DNA of 64,000 bases from Verrucomicrobiota bacterium (GTDB taxonomy: Bacteria > Verrucomicrobiota > Verrucomicrobiia > Chthoniobacterales > Terrimicrobiaceae). Shown here in pieces: positions 38,369-47,498 of the stretch. Where the stretch lies: assembly GCA_017305195.1 (NCBI GenBank), contig JAFKMU010000051.1, positions 55,671-119,670 of the forward strand, in the 5' to 3' direction. Position 1 is the first letter of the stretch. Every line of letters begins with the position of its first letter. The notes under the pieces are model-generated. The model saw only the letters and a program-made list of their open reading frames with translations, was not told the origin of the DNA and made no database searches. The position numbers were made by a program, and so were the translations under genes.

Positions 38369-38505
38369 GTTTTTCCCAGTCTTCACCGGCCATCTAGACG
38401 GGCTCTCCGCCCCGGATGGAAAGGGATCACTCACTCGACGAAACAAACGTGATGCGGAGTCATGTCCTTGTGACAGAGGAGCCCTTTCCACCAGGCTCTC
38501 TCAGA

Positions 38506-39015
38506 TCATGCCCCGGAGGCGTTGGCGTTGACTTCCCCTTCCGCGATCTCGGTCAGCTTGAAGTCTGCCGCAGCTTCCTCATCCAGCGTTTTTTGCAGGA
38601 CCTGGGCGATATCGGAGAGGCCGAGCCGGCTGGCGAGCGCCCGGGCCGTGCCATAGCCAGCCATTTCGTAGTGCTCGACCCGCTGGGCGGCTCCGATCAA
38701 GCCAGCGTCCCGCACGTCGGGATTTCCCCCGGCTTTCACGTATTCGGAGGACTCTTTGACGAGACCTTCCATCGCCTTGCAGGTCTCTCCGGTCGGCTTC
38801 TCTCCGAGCCCGGAGAATATCTCTTCCAGACGGCGCGCCTGCTCCTCGGTCTCCCGCAGGTGCGACTCAAACGCGCTCTTGAGTCGCGGATCGCAGGCGG
38901 CCTCGGCCATTTTGGGAAGCGCCTGAATCAGTTGGGACTCCGCGCTGTAGAGGTCGCGCAGTTCGTTGATAAACAGTTCGTTCAGGTTGTTAAAGGTGGG
39001 TGCGAATAATGCCAT
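38506..39015 (-). CDS. DUF892 ferritin-like protein (YciE/YciF type)
   Basis: 169 residues, all-helical. The sequence shows a repeat of Glu/His metal-ligand helices: NELRDLYSAESQLIQALPKMAE, SHLRETEEQARRLEEIFSGLG, ALIGAAQ-type helix with VEHYEMAGYGTARALA and QKTLDEEAAADFKLTEIAE. These match the DUF892/YciF group of ferritin-like proteins, often linked to stress survival. Function is not established. It faces away from the ClC gene; the 237 bases between (39016-39252) hold nothing I recognise. Confidence 0.9.
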   Translation of the reverse strand: MALFAPTFNNLNELFINELRDLYSAESQLIQALPKMAEAACDPRLKSAFESHLRETEEQARRLEEIFSGLGEKPTGETCKAMEGLVKESSEYVKAGGNPDVRDAGLIGAAQRVEHYEMAGYGTARALASRLGLSDIAQVLQKTLDEEAAADFKLTEIAEGEVNANASGA

Positions 39016-39252
39016 AACAAGAAGTGTTCGGCGTGAAGCTCGTCTCCGCTCATCAGAAAATACCCTGAGCCAATCATGGGTTCAACCCGACCAGCGATAA
39101 GGCATCCGAGACTTGCCTATCGAGAACGAGTCGCCCATCCTCAACGCCAATGGCATCCGATGAACTGATCCAACGCGGCCAAAAATCCGGAGGCCATTCC
39201 TGCCGCGTCGAACTCTTCAGCGCCATTTTTTCGAAAACCCGCACTCAGTTCG

Positions 39253-40569
39253 ATGCCTGAGAAGCCACCGCAATCCGACTGGGACGATCAGCTCTCCGGA
39301 ATCTTTCGCGCCTGTGCGGTCGCCTTGATCGGCGGGCTTCTCATCGGGGTGATCGGAGCAGCCTTTCGAGCGGGCCTGAGCTGGCTCGGCGCCCGGCATC
39401 TGGAGTTTGTGGAATGGGCTCATTCCTGGCCCAGCCTCGGATGGGTCTTTCCCATCGTGCTTGGTGCAGCAGGTGCCGCCATCGCCCGGCTGATGGTTCG
39501 CCCTCACCCGCTTGCCGCCGGTTCCGGAGTTCAGCATGTGGAAGCCATCATGCGCGACGAGGCCCAGCCCGGCTCGCTCTGGATTGTGCCGATCAAGTTT
39601 TTCGGAGGCCTGCTTGCGATCGGCTCGGGACTGGCTCTCGGGCGCGAAGGCCCGACGATTCAGATGGGAGCCACGATCGGCACCGAACTCGCCCGCCGTC
39701 TTCGTTGCGTCCGGGATGTCATGCGTGACGTTCAGGCCGCATTGGGAGGAGCTGGCCTTGCCGTCGCCTTCAATGCCCCGGTCGGCGGTGCGCTCTTCGT
39801 CTTTGAGGAGGTCGCCCGCTCCTTCCGTCTCCGGCTTGTCCTCGTTACCTTGATCGGTTCCGGCACCGCGATTGCCGTCATGCGAATGATCCTGGGAGCT
39901 TCATCCGATTTTCATGTGCGGCCGCTGGACGCTGGTTCGCCCTGGACCCTTGGAGCTTACCTCGTCCTGGGTTGCCTGCTTGGTCTTCTCGGAGTGCTGT
40001 ATAATAAAATCATCATCTTCGGCCTCGATACCTTCGCCCGCCTGAAGCAGTGGCCGGTGGAAATCCGCGCCGGGGCGGTGGGCGCGATCGTTGGCTTGAT
40101 CGCGTGGTTCTTTCCGCGCTTCGTCGGCGGCGGAGACGGCATTTCGCAGGAGATTCTCGATGGCGGCATGACTCTCGGTCCGCTCGTGCTAATCCTCCTC
40201 GTCCGGTGGGTTATCGGTCCATTGAGCTACTCGGCGGGCACCCCGGGAGGATTATTCTCGCCGCTCCTCCTCGTCGGCGCCTGCCTGGGGGCCATCTTTG
40301 CCGGAACCCTCAATACCGTAATCCCTGCTCCGCACGCTCTGTCGGCAATCGCATTTGCCATCGTAGGAATGACCGCATTTTTTACCGGAGTGGTACGCGC
40401 TCCGATCACGGGCATCGTTCTCATCGCGGAAATGACAGCCACCACGGCGCTGATGGTGCCCATGCTCGTTGCCTGTTTCGGGGCGATGCTGACCGCATCG
40501 CTGGTGCGCGGCGACCCCATCTACGACACGTTGCGCCACCGCATGCTGCAATCCTTCAACCGGATATAG
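39253..40569 (+). CDS. clcA: ClC-family chloride channel/H+:Cl- exchanger
   Basis: 438-residue membrane protein. The three ion-path motifs are present: GSGVQ (90-94), GREGP (130-134, gating Glu132) and GGLFSP near residue 333. The internal glutamate used by proton-coupled exchangers is present in VFEEVARSF (about 187), so exchange rather than simple channel activity is likely. No C-terminal CBS domains, as in E. coli ClcA. No partner gene; the 3' end is 35 bases from the convergent bioF stop. Confidence 0.93.
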   Translation: MPEKPPQSDWDDQLSGIFRACAVALIGGLLIGVIGAAFRAGLSWLGARHLEFVEWAHSWPSLGWVFPIVLGAAGAAIARLMVRPHPLAAGSGVQHVEAIMRDEAQPGSLWIVPIKFFGGLLAIGSGLALGREGPTIQMGATIGTELARRLRCVRDVMRDVQAALGGAGLAVAFNAPVGGALFVFEEVARSFRLRLVLVTLIGSGTAIAVMRMILGASSDFHVRPLDAGSPWTLGAYLVLGCLLGLLGVLYNKIIIFGLDTFARLKQWPVEIRAGAVGAIVGLIAWFFPRFVGGGDGISQEILDGGMTLGPLVLILLVRWVIGPLSYSAGTPGGLFSPLLLVGACLGAIFAGTLNTVIPAPHALSAIAFAIVGMTAFFTGVVRAPITGIVLIAEMTATTALMVPMLVACFGAMLTASLVRGDPIYDTLRHRMLQSFNRI

Positions 40570-40604
40570 GTCTGCGTGCGATTGCTTCGGTGATCGGAAA
40601 GAGG

Positions 40605-41762
40605 CTAGTCGAGCTCCTGCAGCGTCCGGGCGAGAGCGGAAATCTGCTCCGGTGAATGCGCCGCCGAGACCACCACGCGCAAGCGCGCCGATCCCCGGGA
40701 AACGGTCGGGTAGCGGATCGCGGGAACCAGGTAGCCTTGCTCCAGCAGAGCGGCGGCGGCATTGACCGCTTCGCGTTCGTCTCCGATGACGATGGGAAAG
40801 ATCGCCGTGGGGCTTTCACAGCCGGACTCCTCGGCAAATTGGCGTATGTTCGCCCGCAATCCCGTCACCCGCTCCTGCCCCTCCGCAGTTTCCAGCAATT
40901 CCACAGCCGCCCGGGCTGCCGCGGCGACATAGGGCGGCGGCGCGGTGGAATAAATAAAGCTACGGGAGCGATTGATCAGATAGTCGCGCAGAAGCGCGCT
41001 GCCGCAGACGTAGGCTCCGGCGGAACCGAGGGCCTTGCCCAGGGTGCCCATCTGGATCTCGATGCGATCGGCCAGGCCCAGCAAGTCCGCCAGCCCCTGT
41101 CCCCTCGCCCCCAGCACACCCACGCCATGGGCCTCGTCCACCATGAGCCAGGCGCCGTAGTGTTCCTTCAAGCCCACGATATCGGCCAGCGGGGCCAGGT
41201 CGCCATCCATGCTGTAAACCGACTCGGCCATCACAAGCACCCGTGCGCCGGGATGCTCGCGACGAGCCCACTCCAGATGACTCTTGAGCTTTTCGATGTG
41301 GTTATGAGGAAAGACGCGCAGGACGGCTCCGCTCAGCCGCGCTCCGTCGACCAGGGAGGCATGGCAAAGTTTATCGAGGATGATGACGTCGTCCGATCCG
41401 ACCACGGCCGGGATCGTTCCCAGCGCGGCGGCATAGCCGGTCGAGAAGCTCAACGCGGCGGCGGCATTCTTGAAGCGAGCCAGGGCTTTCTCCAGATCCT
41501 CATGTGGGCGGGCCGTGCCGCAGATCAGCCGGGATGCTCCCGAGCCGGTGCCGAACGTCTCCAGCGCCTCGCGAGCAGCCCGCGCCAGGGCAGGATGATT
41601 GGCGAGGCCGAGATAGTCATTGGAGGAAAAGTTCAGCAAGGCGCGCCCCGCCACCCTCACCTCCGCACCCTGGGCGGACTCCAGCACGCGCAATGACCGC
41701 CGCAGCCCGGCCTGATCGATCTCCTCCAGCTGCCGGAGGAGGAATGTGTCAAACTCGTTCAC
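40605..41762 (-). CDS. bioF: 8-amino-7-oxononanoate synthase family PLP enzyme
   Basis: Alpha-oxoamine synthase that condenses pimeloyl-CoA/ACP with alanine in biotin synthesis. 385 residues. Motifs: NFSSNDYLGLANHP (43-57), GTGSGASRLICGT (71-83), DEAHGVGVLG (209-218, Asp binding PLP), GTLGKALGSAG (239-249, Lys243 Schiff base). The same fold includes glycine C-acetyltransferase and serine palmitoyltransferase; the motifs and length favour BioF, but no other biotin gene is adjacent. Its ATG overlaps the pdxJ stop. Confidence 0.85.
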   Translation of the reverse strand: MNEFDTFLLRQLEEIDQAGLRRSLRVLESAQGAEVRVAGRALLNFSSNDYLGLANHPALARAAREALETFGTGSGASRLICGTARPHEDLEKALARFKNAAAALSFSTGYAAALGTIPAVVGSDDVIILDKLCHASLVDGARLSGAVLRVFPHNHIEKLKSHLEWARREHPGARVLVMAESVYSMDGDLAPLADIVGLKEHYGAWLMVDEAHGVGVLGARGQGLADLLGLADRIEIQMGTLGKALGSAGAYVCGSALLRDYLINRSRSFIYSTAPPPYVAAAARAAVELLETAEGQERVTGLRANIRQFAEESGCESPTAIFPIVIGDEREAVNAAAALLEQGYLVPAIRYPTVSRGSARLRVVVSAAHSPEQISALARTLQELD

Positions 41763-42496
41763 GCCCCCTTCATCAGGCTGAGCATGTCCTTCACCGCCTG
41801 GCTGAGGCCGGTGAAGACCGCCCGCGAGATGATCGAATGGCCGATATTCAACTCGTGAAGATGCGGGATGCGCAGCACTTCAAAGATATTCTCATAGTTG
41901 ATGCCATGCCCGGCGTTGACCCGCAGCCCGGCGGCATGCGCGCGCTCCGCGCCATGGATGAGCCGCACGATCTCCATATCGCGCTCGGCCCCCTGGGCGT
42001 TGGAAAACGCCCCGGTATGCAGCTCGATGAACTGCGCTCCCAACTGCGCTGCGGCATCGATTTGCTCTTCGTCGGGATCAATGAAAAGGCTCACCACGAT
42101 GCCTGCCTCCTGCAGGCGCTGAATGGTCGGGCGGAGAGCATTCTTCTGCCCCGCGCAATCCAGCCCGCCCTCGGTCGTCACCTCGCGGCGGTTCTCCGGC
42201 ACGAGACAGACGTCGTCGGGCTTCACTTTCAGCGCGATCTCGAGGATCTCGGGCGTGTTGCCCATCTCCAGGTTGAGCTTCGTGGAAATCCGGCGGCGAA
42301 GTTCATAAATATCGCTGTCCTGGATATGGCGGCGGTCCATCCGAAGGTGCGCGGTGATGCCCTGCGCTCCGGCGGCCTCGGCGATTTCCGCCGCGTCGAC
42401 GGGACTCGGCTCGGCCAGCGGAGAGGCATGCGTATCGCGATAACGGGCCTGCCGCAGCGTGGCGACATGGTCGATGTTTACTCCAAGCTTTATCAT
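41759..42496 (-). CDS. pdxJ: Pyridoxine 5'-phosphate synthase
   Basis: Final ring-closing enzyme of the DXP-dependent vitamin B6 route. 245 residues, normal TIM-barrel length. Signature segments are MIKLGVNIDHVATLRQARY, GADGITAHLRMDRRHI (here GAQGITAHLRMDRRHIQD), VCLVPENRREVTTEGGLD, VSLFIDPDEEQIDAAAQLGAQFIELHTGAF and HELNIGHSIISRAVFTGL. It lies between a GT2 gene (6-base gap) and bioF (4-base overlap). BioF-type enzymes need PLP, so the pairing is functionally sensible but may be coincidental. Confidence 0.97.
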   Translation of the reverse strand: MIKLGVNIDHVATLRQARYRDTHASPLAEPSPVDAAEIAEAAGAQGITAHLRMDRRHIQDSDIYELRRRISTKLNLEMGNTPEILEIALKVKPDDVCLVPENRREVTTEGGLDCAGQKNALRPTIQRLQEAGIVVSLFIDPDEEQIDAAAQLGAQFIELHTGAFSNAQGAERDMEIVRLIHGAERAHAAGLRVNAGHGINYENIFEVLRIPHLHELNIGHSIISRAVFTGLSQAVKDMLSLMKGA

Positions 42497-42502
42497 GGGG
42501 AA

Positions 42503-43231
42503 TCAGATATTCTCCGCCCGAGCCCGCTTCGCGGCAAGCACGGCTTCGAAAAAGGCGCGGGAGCCATCCGCCAGGGCCCGGACCTTCGTGCCGGGGGCGT
42601 CGTTCCACTCGACGGGCCGCTCAAGCAGGCGATACCCCAGAGCTCCGGCCCAGGCCAGCGCCTCGACGTCAAAGCCGAAGCCGTCGACCGTAAGGCGGGA
42701 AAAAACGTCCTTTGCAGCGTTGGCCCGGAAGGCTTTGAATCCGCACTGCGTATCGCGAAACTGAGTCACCCCGCAGAAGCGCAGCGCCAGATTGAACGCC
42801 CGGCCCGAGGCCACCCGGAAAAAGGGCTGGCTTTGCCCGATGACGCTTTGCGGGTGCCTCCGGCTGCCGAAAATCACGTCGGCCTGGTCGAAAAACGGCA
42901 GAAACTCGTCCACGAACCGCAAGGGCACGCTCAAGTCGGCATCCATGAAGAAAACAATGTCCCCGGTGGCGGCCAGCATTCCGGTTTTCACGGCAAACCC
43001 CTTGCCTCGCTGGGCGGCCTGAATGATCGCGCGAAAGGCGGGGTTCTCCGCCTCGGCCCGGCGCGCAAGGTCCGGGGTGGCGTCCTGGCCGGGCTCGACG
43101 ACGATCACGACCTCGACGGGATACGCGGCCTCCACGACAAAGGTGCTCAAGGCGGCCAGGGTCCGGGGCAGGCGCGCCACTTCATTCCGGCACGGAACGA
43201 CAATCGAGACTCGCGGAGCTTGAAGAGTCAT
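42503..43231 (-). CDS. Family 2 glycosyltransferase, dolichyl-phosphate beta-glucosyltransferase-like
   Basis: 242 residues. SIVVPCRNEVARLPRTL at the start, VIVVEPGQDATPDLA in place of the usual DDGS motif, GKGFAVKTGMLAATGDIVFFMDADLSVPL (DxD site) and RDTQCGFKAFR, the last block typical of ALG5/polyprenyl-phosphate glucosyltransferases. No membrane helices at the C-terminus. It is transcribed divergently from the Agl23-like gene with only 23 bases between starts, so they may share a lipid-linked sugar route; the product may serve the neighbouring GT-C proteins. First gene of a unit with pdxJ and bioF. Confidence 0.85.
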   Translation of the reverse strand: MTLQAPRVSIVVPCRNEVARLPRTLAALSTFVVEAAYPVEVVIVVEPGQDATPDLARRAEAENPAFRAIIQAAQRGKGFAVKTGMLAATGDIVFFMDADLSVPLRFVDEFLPFFDQADVIFGSRRHPQSVIGQSQPFFRVASGRAFNLALRFCGVTQFRDTQCGFKAFRANAAKDVFSRLTVDGFGFDVEALAWAGALGYRLLERPVEWNDAPGTKVRALADGSRAFFEAVLAAKRARAENI

Positions 43232-43254
43232 CGTTACGACACTATTCCAATCGC

Positions 43255-44766
43255 GTGAACGAACGGAAAATTCCCTGGGTTGAGATTGGCATATTGGTGC
43301 TGGCCGCTCTTCTACGGTTCGTTTTGCTCGACATCAAGCCGCCTCATTTCGATGAGGGAGTTAATGGCTGGTTCGCCGACCAGATGGCGAAGAACGGGTT
43401 TTATCACTACGACCCTACGAATTACCACGGTCCGTTGCACTTTTACGCGGTATTCGCAGCGCAGACGCTCTTTGGCCGGGAGATCTGGGCCATCCGCCTG
43501 CCGATCATCCTGGTGAGCATCGCCTGCGTCTGGATGACGCTGCGATTCTCGCGCTTCCTGGGCGCTCCTGCGGCTCGGTGGGCCGCGCTGGCCATGGCGC
43601 TCTCTCCCGCTTACGTTTTCTCCGGTCGCTATACCATCCTGATGACGTGCTGGGGCATCCTCGGTCTCTGGCGGGACGGCACGAGGCAATATCTCTTTGC
43701 CGTCGTCGCGGGCGTCTGCGGGATGATTCTGACCAAGGAAACGTATGTCATGCATGCGGCGGCCTTCGTCCTGGCCGGGCTGACCCTCTGGGGTTGGCAA
43801 TACATCTCCCCGTCGCGCCCGGCCCAGGCCATCGCCCGCCAGGTCTGGACCCGGCGGGATCTCGCCGCCAGCGTCGGGCTGGCCGTGCTCGCAATCGTCT
43901 TTTTCTACTCGGGCAATTTCCTCGATTTTCCCGGCCTGAAAGGGCTGTACCAGACGTTTGCCGCCTGGACGCACACTGGAGTCGACGCGGCCGGACACGA
44001 CAAGCCCATCTACGACATCACGATCCTGGGCCACAAGGTGATCAACGCCTACTGGCTCATGCTGTTCTGCCGCTATGAATGGCCAGCCCTGCTGGGTTTC
44101 GCCACGGCGATCGTCCTGGCGTTTCCCTCCGATGCCCGGCTGCGCTATGTCGCGATCTATGGAGCCGGGGCGCTCGTCGCCTACTCCCTCGTTCCTTACA
44201 AGACCCCGTGGTGCATCATCTCGATCCAGTGGCCGTTCCTACTCCTCTTCGGCGCCGCGGTCGCATGGCTGTCCCGGCGTCACCTGCTCGCCGCCGTCGC
44301 ACTGGCCGCGATCGTCCTCGGAGCGAGCCTGTACCAGTCGCTGAGGCTGAATTTCTACCACTTCACGGATGAAAAGGAGCCGTACGTCTACGTGCAGACT
44401 TTTCCGGAAGTGAAGACGCTCGTGCGGCCGCTGCTCGACCTGGCCAAAGCCGACCCGCGCTACTACGGCGTCTCGGGGCAGATCCTCATCGACAGCTACT
44501 ATCCCCTGCCCTGGATGCTGGGCGATTTCCCGCAAATCGGGTACTACAGCAAGACCAGCCCCCCGGAGTCTCACGACGTCGACGTGGTGGTGGTCGAGGC
44601 CAGCCGCGCCGACGCCATTCGCGGAAAACTGGAGGAACCCTACTACCGGCGCGACTTCCGGCTGAGGGGCTCCCAGGATCTTTGCACGGTGTTCTTCCGG
44701 CAGTCGGTCTTCTCCCAGTGGTTCGGCGACCAGCCTCTGGAGGTCAAGGAGGTTTCCGCCCCGTGA
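43255..44766 (+). CDS. Agl23/TIGR03663-type GT39-like membrane protein
   Basis: 503 residues with about 11 hydrophobic helices. The N-terminal loop PPHFDEGVNGWFADQMAKNG followed by YDPTNYHGPLHFYAVFAAQTLFGR is nearly diagnostic of the flippase-associated Agl23/TIGR03663 group, related to protein-mannosyltransferases. The C-terminal part (about 360-500) is a soluble domain with YYGVSGQILIDSYYPLPWML. Start codon GTG. It overlaps the next gene by 4 bases. The function in bacteria is unproven; a role in lipid-linked sugar transfer is inferred. Confidence 0.82.
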   Translation: MNERKIPWVEIGILVLAALLRFVLLDIKPPHFDEGVNGWFADQMAKNGFYHYDPTNYHGPLHFYAVFAAQTLFGREIWAIRLPIILVSIACVWMTLRFSRFLGAPAARWAALAMALSPAYVFSGRYTILMTCWGILGLWRDGTRQYLFAVVAGVCGMILTKETYVMHAAAFVLAGLTLWGWQYISPSRPAQAIARQVWTRRDLAASVGLAVLAIVFFYSGNFLDFPGLKGLYQTFAAWTHTGVDAAGHDKPIYDITILGHKVINAYWLMLFCRYEWPALLGFATAIVLAFPSDARLRYVAIYGAGALVAYSLVPYKTPWCIISIQWPFLLLFGAAVAWLSRRHLLAAVALAAIVLGASLYQSLRLNFYHFTDEKEPYVYVQTFPEVKTLVRPLLDLAKADPRYYGVSGQILIDSYYPLPWMLGDFPQIGYYSKTSPPESHDVDVVVVEASRADAIRGKLEEPYYRRDFRLRGSQDLCTVFFRQSVFSQWFGDQPLEVKEVSAP

Positions 44767-46478
44767 GAACCCTGTCGGCAGCCCTCTCGGCCATCGTCGC
44801 CGCAGCTCTCGTCGCCCTGGCGGGCGGCTGGCTGGCCGGAGGCCTTTTCCGCATCCCCGCTCTCATCGCCATCGCGGCGGGGCTCGGCACGGGAATACTC
44901 GCCTGGCTCCGCACTCCCGCCTCGGAACCTCGCCAGGCGGGGTTCTGGGACTGGGCAATGATCGCGGTATTTGCCCTCGTATCCGCGCGCGCCTTCGTCT
45001 GGCTGATTTACTCCGCCGGGGACAGCCTACTGATCCTTTCGCCGAACAATCTTGGCGACATCTCCCTTCACATCGGCCTCATCCGATACCTCGCCAGCGG
45101 GGTTCCGTTCTGGCCCGACAGCCTCATCCTCACGGGCGTACCATTGACTTATCCCATCGGCGCGGATCTGCTCAACGCCGTGGGCGAGGTGCTGGGCCTC
45201 GACACCTTCCGAGGGCTGGTCATTGCCGGACTGACCGGATCGGCCCTCACCGCGGGCGCGCTGTGGATGTGGGGCAGAGCCTTTGCCATCGCCGCGTTTC
45301 TTTTCAACGGCGGTCTCGCCGGATTCGTGTTCTTCCGGACGTTCGTAGTCGACGACTTCCAGACCGAGCTGGTGTGGAAGAATCTGTTTCTCTCCATGTT
45401 CGTCACCCAGCGCGGGCTGCTGATCGCGATCCCGGCCGGGCTGCTGCTTCTCTGCGCCTGGCGCGACCGGTACTTCCGGGAAAAGCCAAGCCTGCCGCAA
45501 TGGGTCGAGTGGCTGCTGTATGCCGCCATGCCGCTTTTTAATATCCACGCCTTTCTGTTTCTGAGCCTGATCCTGCTCGGCCTGTTTCTGTGCCGGCCCG
45601 GTCAGCGGCTCCAGGTCTTCCGGCTCGTGGCGGCGGCAGTGATTCCTGCCTCGATCCTCGTCGCGTTGATCACCGGCTTTTTCTCCGCCACCTCGGCCAT
45701 GCGCTGGCTCCCCGGCTGGATGATGGAAAAGGAAGGCTGGCGGGTGTATTGGTACGACTTTGGCATCAGCCTGCCGCTGGTCGCCGTTCTCTGCGTGCTG
45801 CTGGTGCGTCAAAAGGATGCCGAGGCGCGATTCTTTGCGTGGAGCTCCGCCGTGGTCTTCCTTCTCGGCTCGTTCGTCGTATTCGCCGTCTGGCCGTGGG
45901 ATAACCTGAAGCTCGTCATCTGGTCGTGGCTGGCAGTCGTACCCTATCTCTGGACCCACCTGCTCGCTCGCGTGCATTGGCTGGGCCGATCGGCGCTCTG
46001 TTTCGTTCTCTTTTTCTCCGGCGCGATCTCGCTGGTCGGCGGCCTCGACACGCGGCACGGCTACTTTCTGGCGCGCAAATCCGAGCTGGCCGCCTGGAAG
46101 ATGGCGACGATCGATCTGCCGCCATCCACTCGCTTCGCCATCTCACCGGACTACAACCACCCGCTAATCCTGCTCGGTCGCAAGGTGGTCTGCGGTTACG
46201 ACGGGCATCTCTGGAGCCACGGGCTGCCCTACGAGGAAAAGTACGCCATGCTCAAGTCCGCACTCGCCGGGCAGACCTCATGGGCGGAAGTCAATCCACT
46301 GCTTCAGGCCAACTGGCTGGCTCGCCGCACATTCGACCCCATCGCGACGGAGTCCATGGCTGCGCCCGATCCCACCGCCATGGGCATGCTCTACGACCTG
46401 ACGCCGTATCTCAAACCAGCCCCAGATAACCGATCAGTCCCGCCACGGCCACCACGATCAGTGGGTTCACCTTGGTAA
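44763..46478 (+). CDS. Polytopic GT-C-like membrane protein of unknown function
   Basis: 571 residues starting with GTG overlapping the Agl23-type stop. About 11-12 hydrophobic helices occupy residues 1-430, with a first loop SPNNLGDISLHIGLIRYLASGVPFWPDS (acidic residues as in GT-C enzymes). The C-terminal 130 residues are soluble and contain RKVVCGYDGHLWSHGL, a feature I associate with bacterial GT-C-like proteins of unknown substrate. I cannot name a family with confidence. The last 20 residues (low-complexity Pro/Arg) overlap the convergent chromate-transporter gene by 68 bases. Confidence 0.65.
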   Translation: MRTLSAALSAIVAAALVALAGGWLAGGLFRIPALIAIAAGLGTGILAWLRTPASEPRQAGFWDWAMIAVFALVSARAFVWLIYSAGDSLLILSPNNLGDISLHIGLIRYLASGVPFWPDSLILTGVPLTYPIGADLLNAVGEVLGLDTFRGLVIAGLTGSALTAGALWMWGRAFAIAAFLFNGGLAGFVFFRTFVVDDFQTELVWKNLFLSMFVTQRGLLIAIPAGLLLLCAWRDRYFREKPSLPQWVEWLLYAAMPLFNIHAFLFLSLILLGLFLCRPGQRLQVFRLVAAAVIPASILVALITGFFSATSAMRWLPGWMMEKEGWRVYWYDFGISLPLVAVLCVLLVRQKDAEARFFAWSSAVVFLLGSFVVFAVWPWDNLKLVIWSWLAVVPYLWTHLLARVHWLGRSALCFVLFFSGAISLVGGLDTRHGYFLARKSELAAWKMATIDLPPSTRFAISPDYNHPLILLGRKVVCGYDGHLWSHGLPYEEKYAMLKSALAGQTSWAEVNPLLQANWLARRTFDPIATESMAAPDPTAMGMLYDLTPYLKPAPDNRSVPPRPPRSVGSPW

Positions 46479-46938
46479 AGACAAAGATGATCGTACACAG
46501 GCCGGTCAGGATATAGGCATGCAGTCCGTGGTCGGCGGCGCGACTCATGACATAGCCGCTGGCCAGCACGAGGCCGACCGTGAGCGGAGCGAAACCCTTC
46601 TCGATCGCGTGGCGGAGCGGGGAATTCTGCGCATTCTGCCAGAATCTCGTCACCATATAGACGAGCAAACCCGCCGGAAGCATCATCGCGATGGTGGCGA
46701 CAATCGCCCCGAGGATGCCGCCCGCCTTGTAACCGACAAGCGTCACGATCAGGATGCTAGGCCCCGGCGCCGCCTGGGAAATGGCAAAGACATCCGCAAA
46801 CTGGCCGTCGCTCATCCAGTGGTAGACCTGCACCGTCTTGCGATGCATCTCGGGCAGCACGGTATTGCCCCCGCCAATGGACAGGAGGGAGAGCGAGCTG
46901 AACAAGCCGATAATCTGAAGGAGAGTTTTGACGTTCAT
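46411..46938 (-). CDS. Chromate transporter, half-size ChrA subunit (second gene of pair)
   Basis: 175 residues from ATG 46938 (MNVKTLLQIIGLFSSLSLLSIGGGNTVLPEM); the frame is open upstream, but inside the partner gene. About 6 hydrophobic helices and the ChrA motifs GGGNTVLPEM and QAAPGPSILIVTLVGYKAGG (P-G-P region). It is one half-size ChrA paired with another just upstream; the two overlap by 4 bases. Chromate is exported by full-size homologues; true substrates of the split forms are less certain. Confidence 0.88.
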   Translation of the reverse strand: MNVKTLLQIIGLFSSLSLLSIGGGNTVLPEMHRKTVQVYHWMSDGQFADVFAISQAAPGPSILIVTLVGYKAGGILGAIVATIAMMLPAGLLVYMVTRFWQNAQNSPLRHAIEKGFAPLTVGLVLASGYVMSRAADHGLHAYILTGLCTIIFVFTKVNPLIVVAVAGLIGYLGLV

Positions 46939-47498
46939 TTCTTGGCAGGCTTGGGCCAGGCCCAGAGCAGGGCAAGCGGGCCAATGATGGCCACCGTGCC
47001 GAGCAGAGGAAAGCGGATCAGGCCGTTGAGCAGGAATGCTCCGAGAAAGAGCGCCACGGCGACAACACTGCCGAGACATTTTTTACCCGTCTTTATGGCC
47101 ATCGAAAGGGTCAACGCGACCGCAGCAGCCGTGGCACCATGCAGCACTCCCTGAAGAGCGGGAACCTCATGGAACCGGAAGTACGCGTACCCCAGTATAA
47201 GGATAAGTATGACGGGAATAGTCGTCAACCCGACAATCGCCGAGATGGCGCCCGGGATGCCTCGCATCTTGGTACCGACGAACACCGCAAGGTTCACCTG
47301 ATTCGCACCCGGCAGGATGCGGCACATCGTGACCGCACTGAGGAACTCCTCGTCCCCCATCCACTTCTTCTCGACCACCAGCACCTCACGGGACCAAGCC
47401 GAGAGCCCGCCCCCGAAGGAGGCGAGCGCGATATGGTTGAACGTAAGCGCCAGATCAAGCAGCGAGATCGACAGCTTTTCAGCCTCGGCCTCACTCAT
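46935..47498 (-). CDS. Chromate transporter, half-size ChrA subunit (first gene of pair)
   Basis: 187 residues from ATG 47498 (MSEAEAEKLSISLLDLALTF). ChrA motifs: FNHIALASFGGGLSAWSREVLV, then EEFLSAVTMCRILPGANQVNLAVFVGTKMRG, and four to five hydrophobic helices. This is the first half-size partner; the two halves together match the single-chain ChrA of about 390 residues. The start overlaps the end of the PLD gene by 8 bases, so the three genes are probably one unit. Confidence 0.88.
   Translation of the reverse strand: MSEAEAEKLSISLLDLALTFNHIALASFGGGLSAWSREVLVVEKKWMGDEEFLSAVTMCRILPGANQVNLAVFVGTKMRGIPGAISAIVGLTTIPVILILILGYAYFRFHEVPALQGVLHGATAAAVALTLSMAIKTGKKCLGSVVAVALFLGAFLLNGLIRFPLLGTVAIIGPLALLWAWPKPAKK

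Noticed and set aside
38416..39009. A 197-codon plus-strand open frame across the DUF892 gene
   Set aside because: It is antisense to a well-supported ferritin-like gene and lacks any recognisable feature.
39016..39252. Possible hidden gene or RNA between DUF892 and ClC genes
   Set aside because: No open frame with plausible start, no strong hairpin and no tRNA-like fold were seen.
46411..46478. Overlap of the GT-C-like gene end with the ChrA gene suggesting a frameshift
   Set aside because: Both frames end with their own stops; the 20-residue Pro/Arg tail of the plus-strand gene is a plausible read-through into the convergent neighbour and not a disruption.
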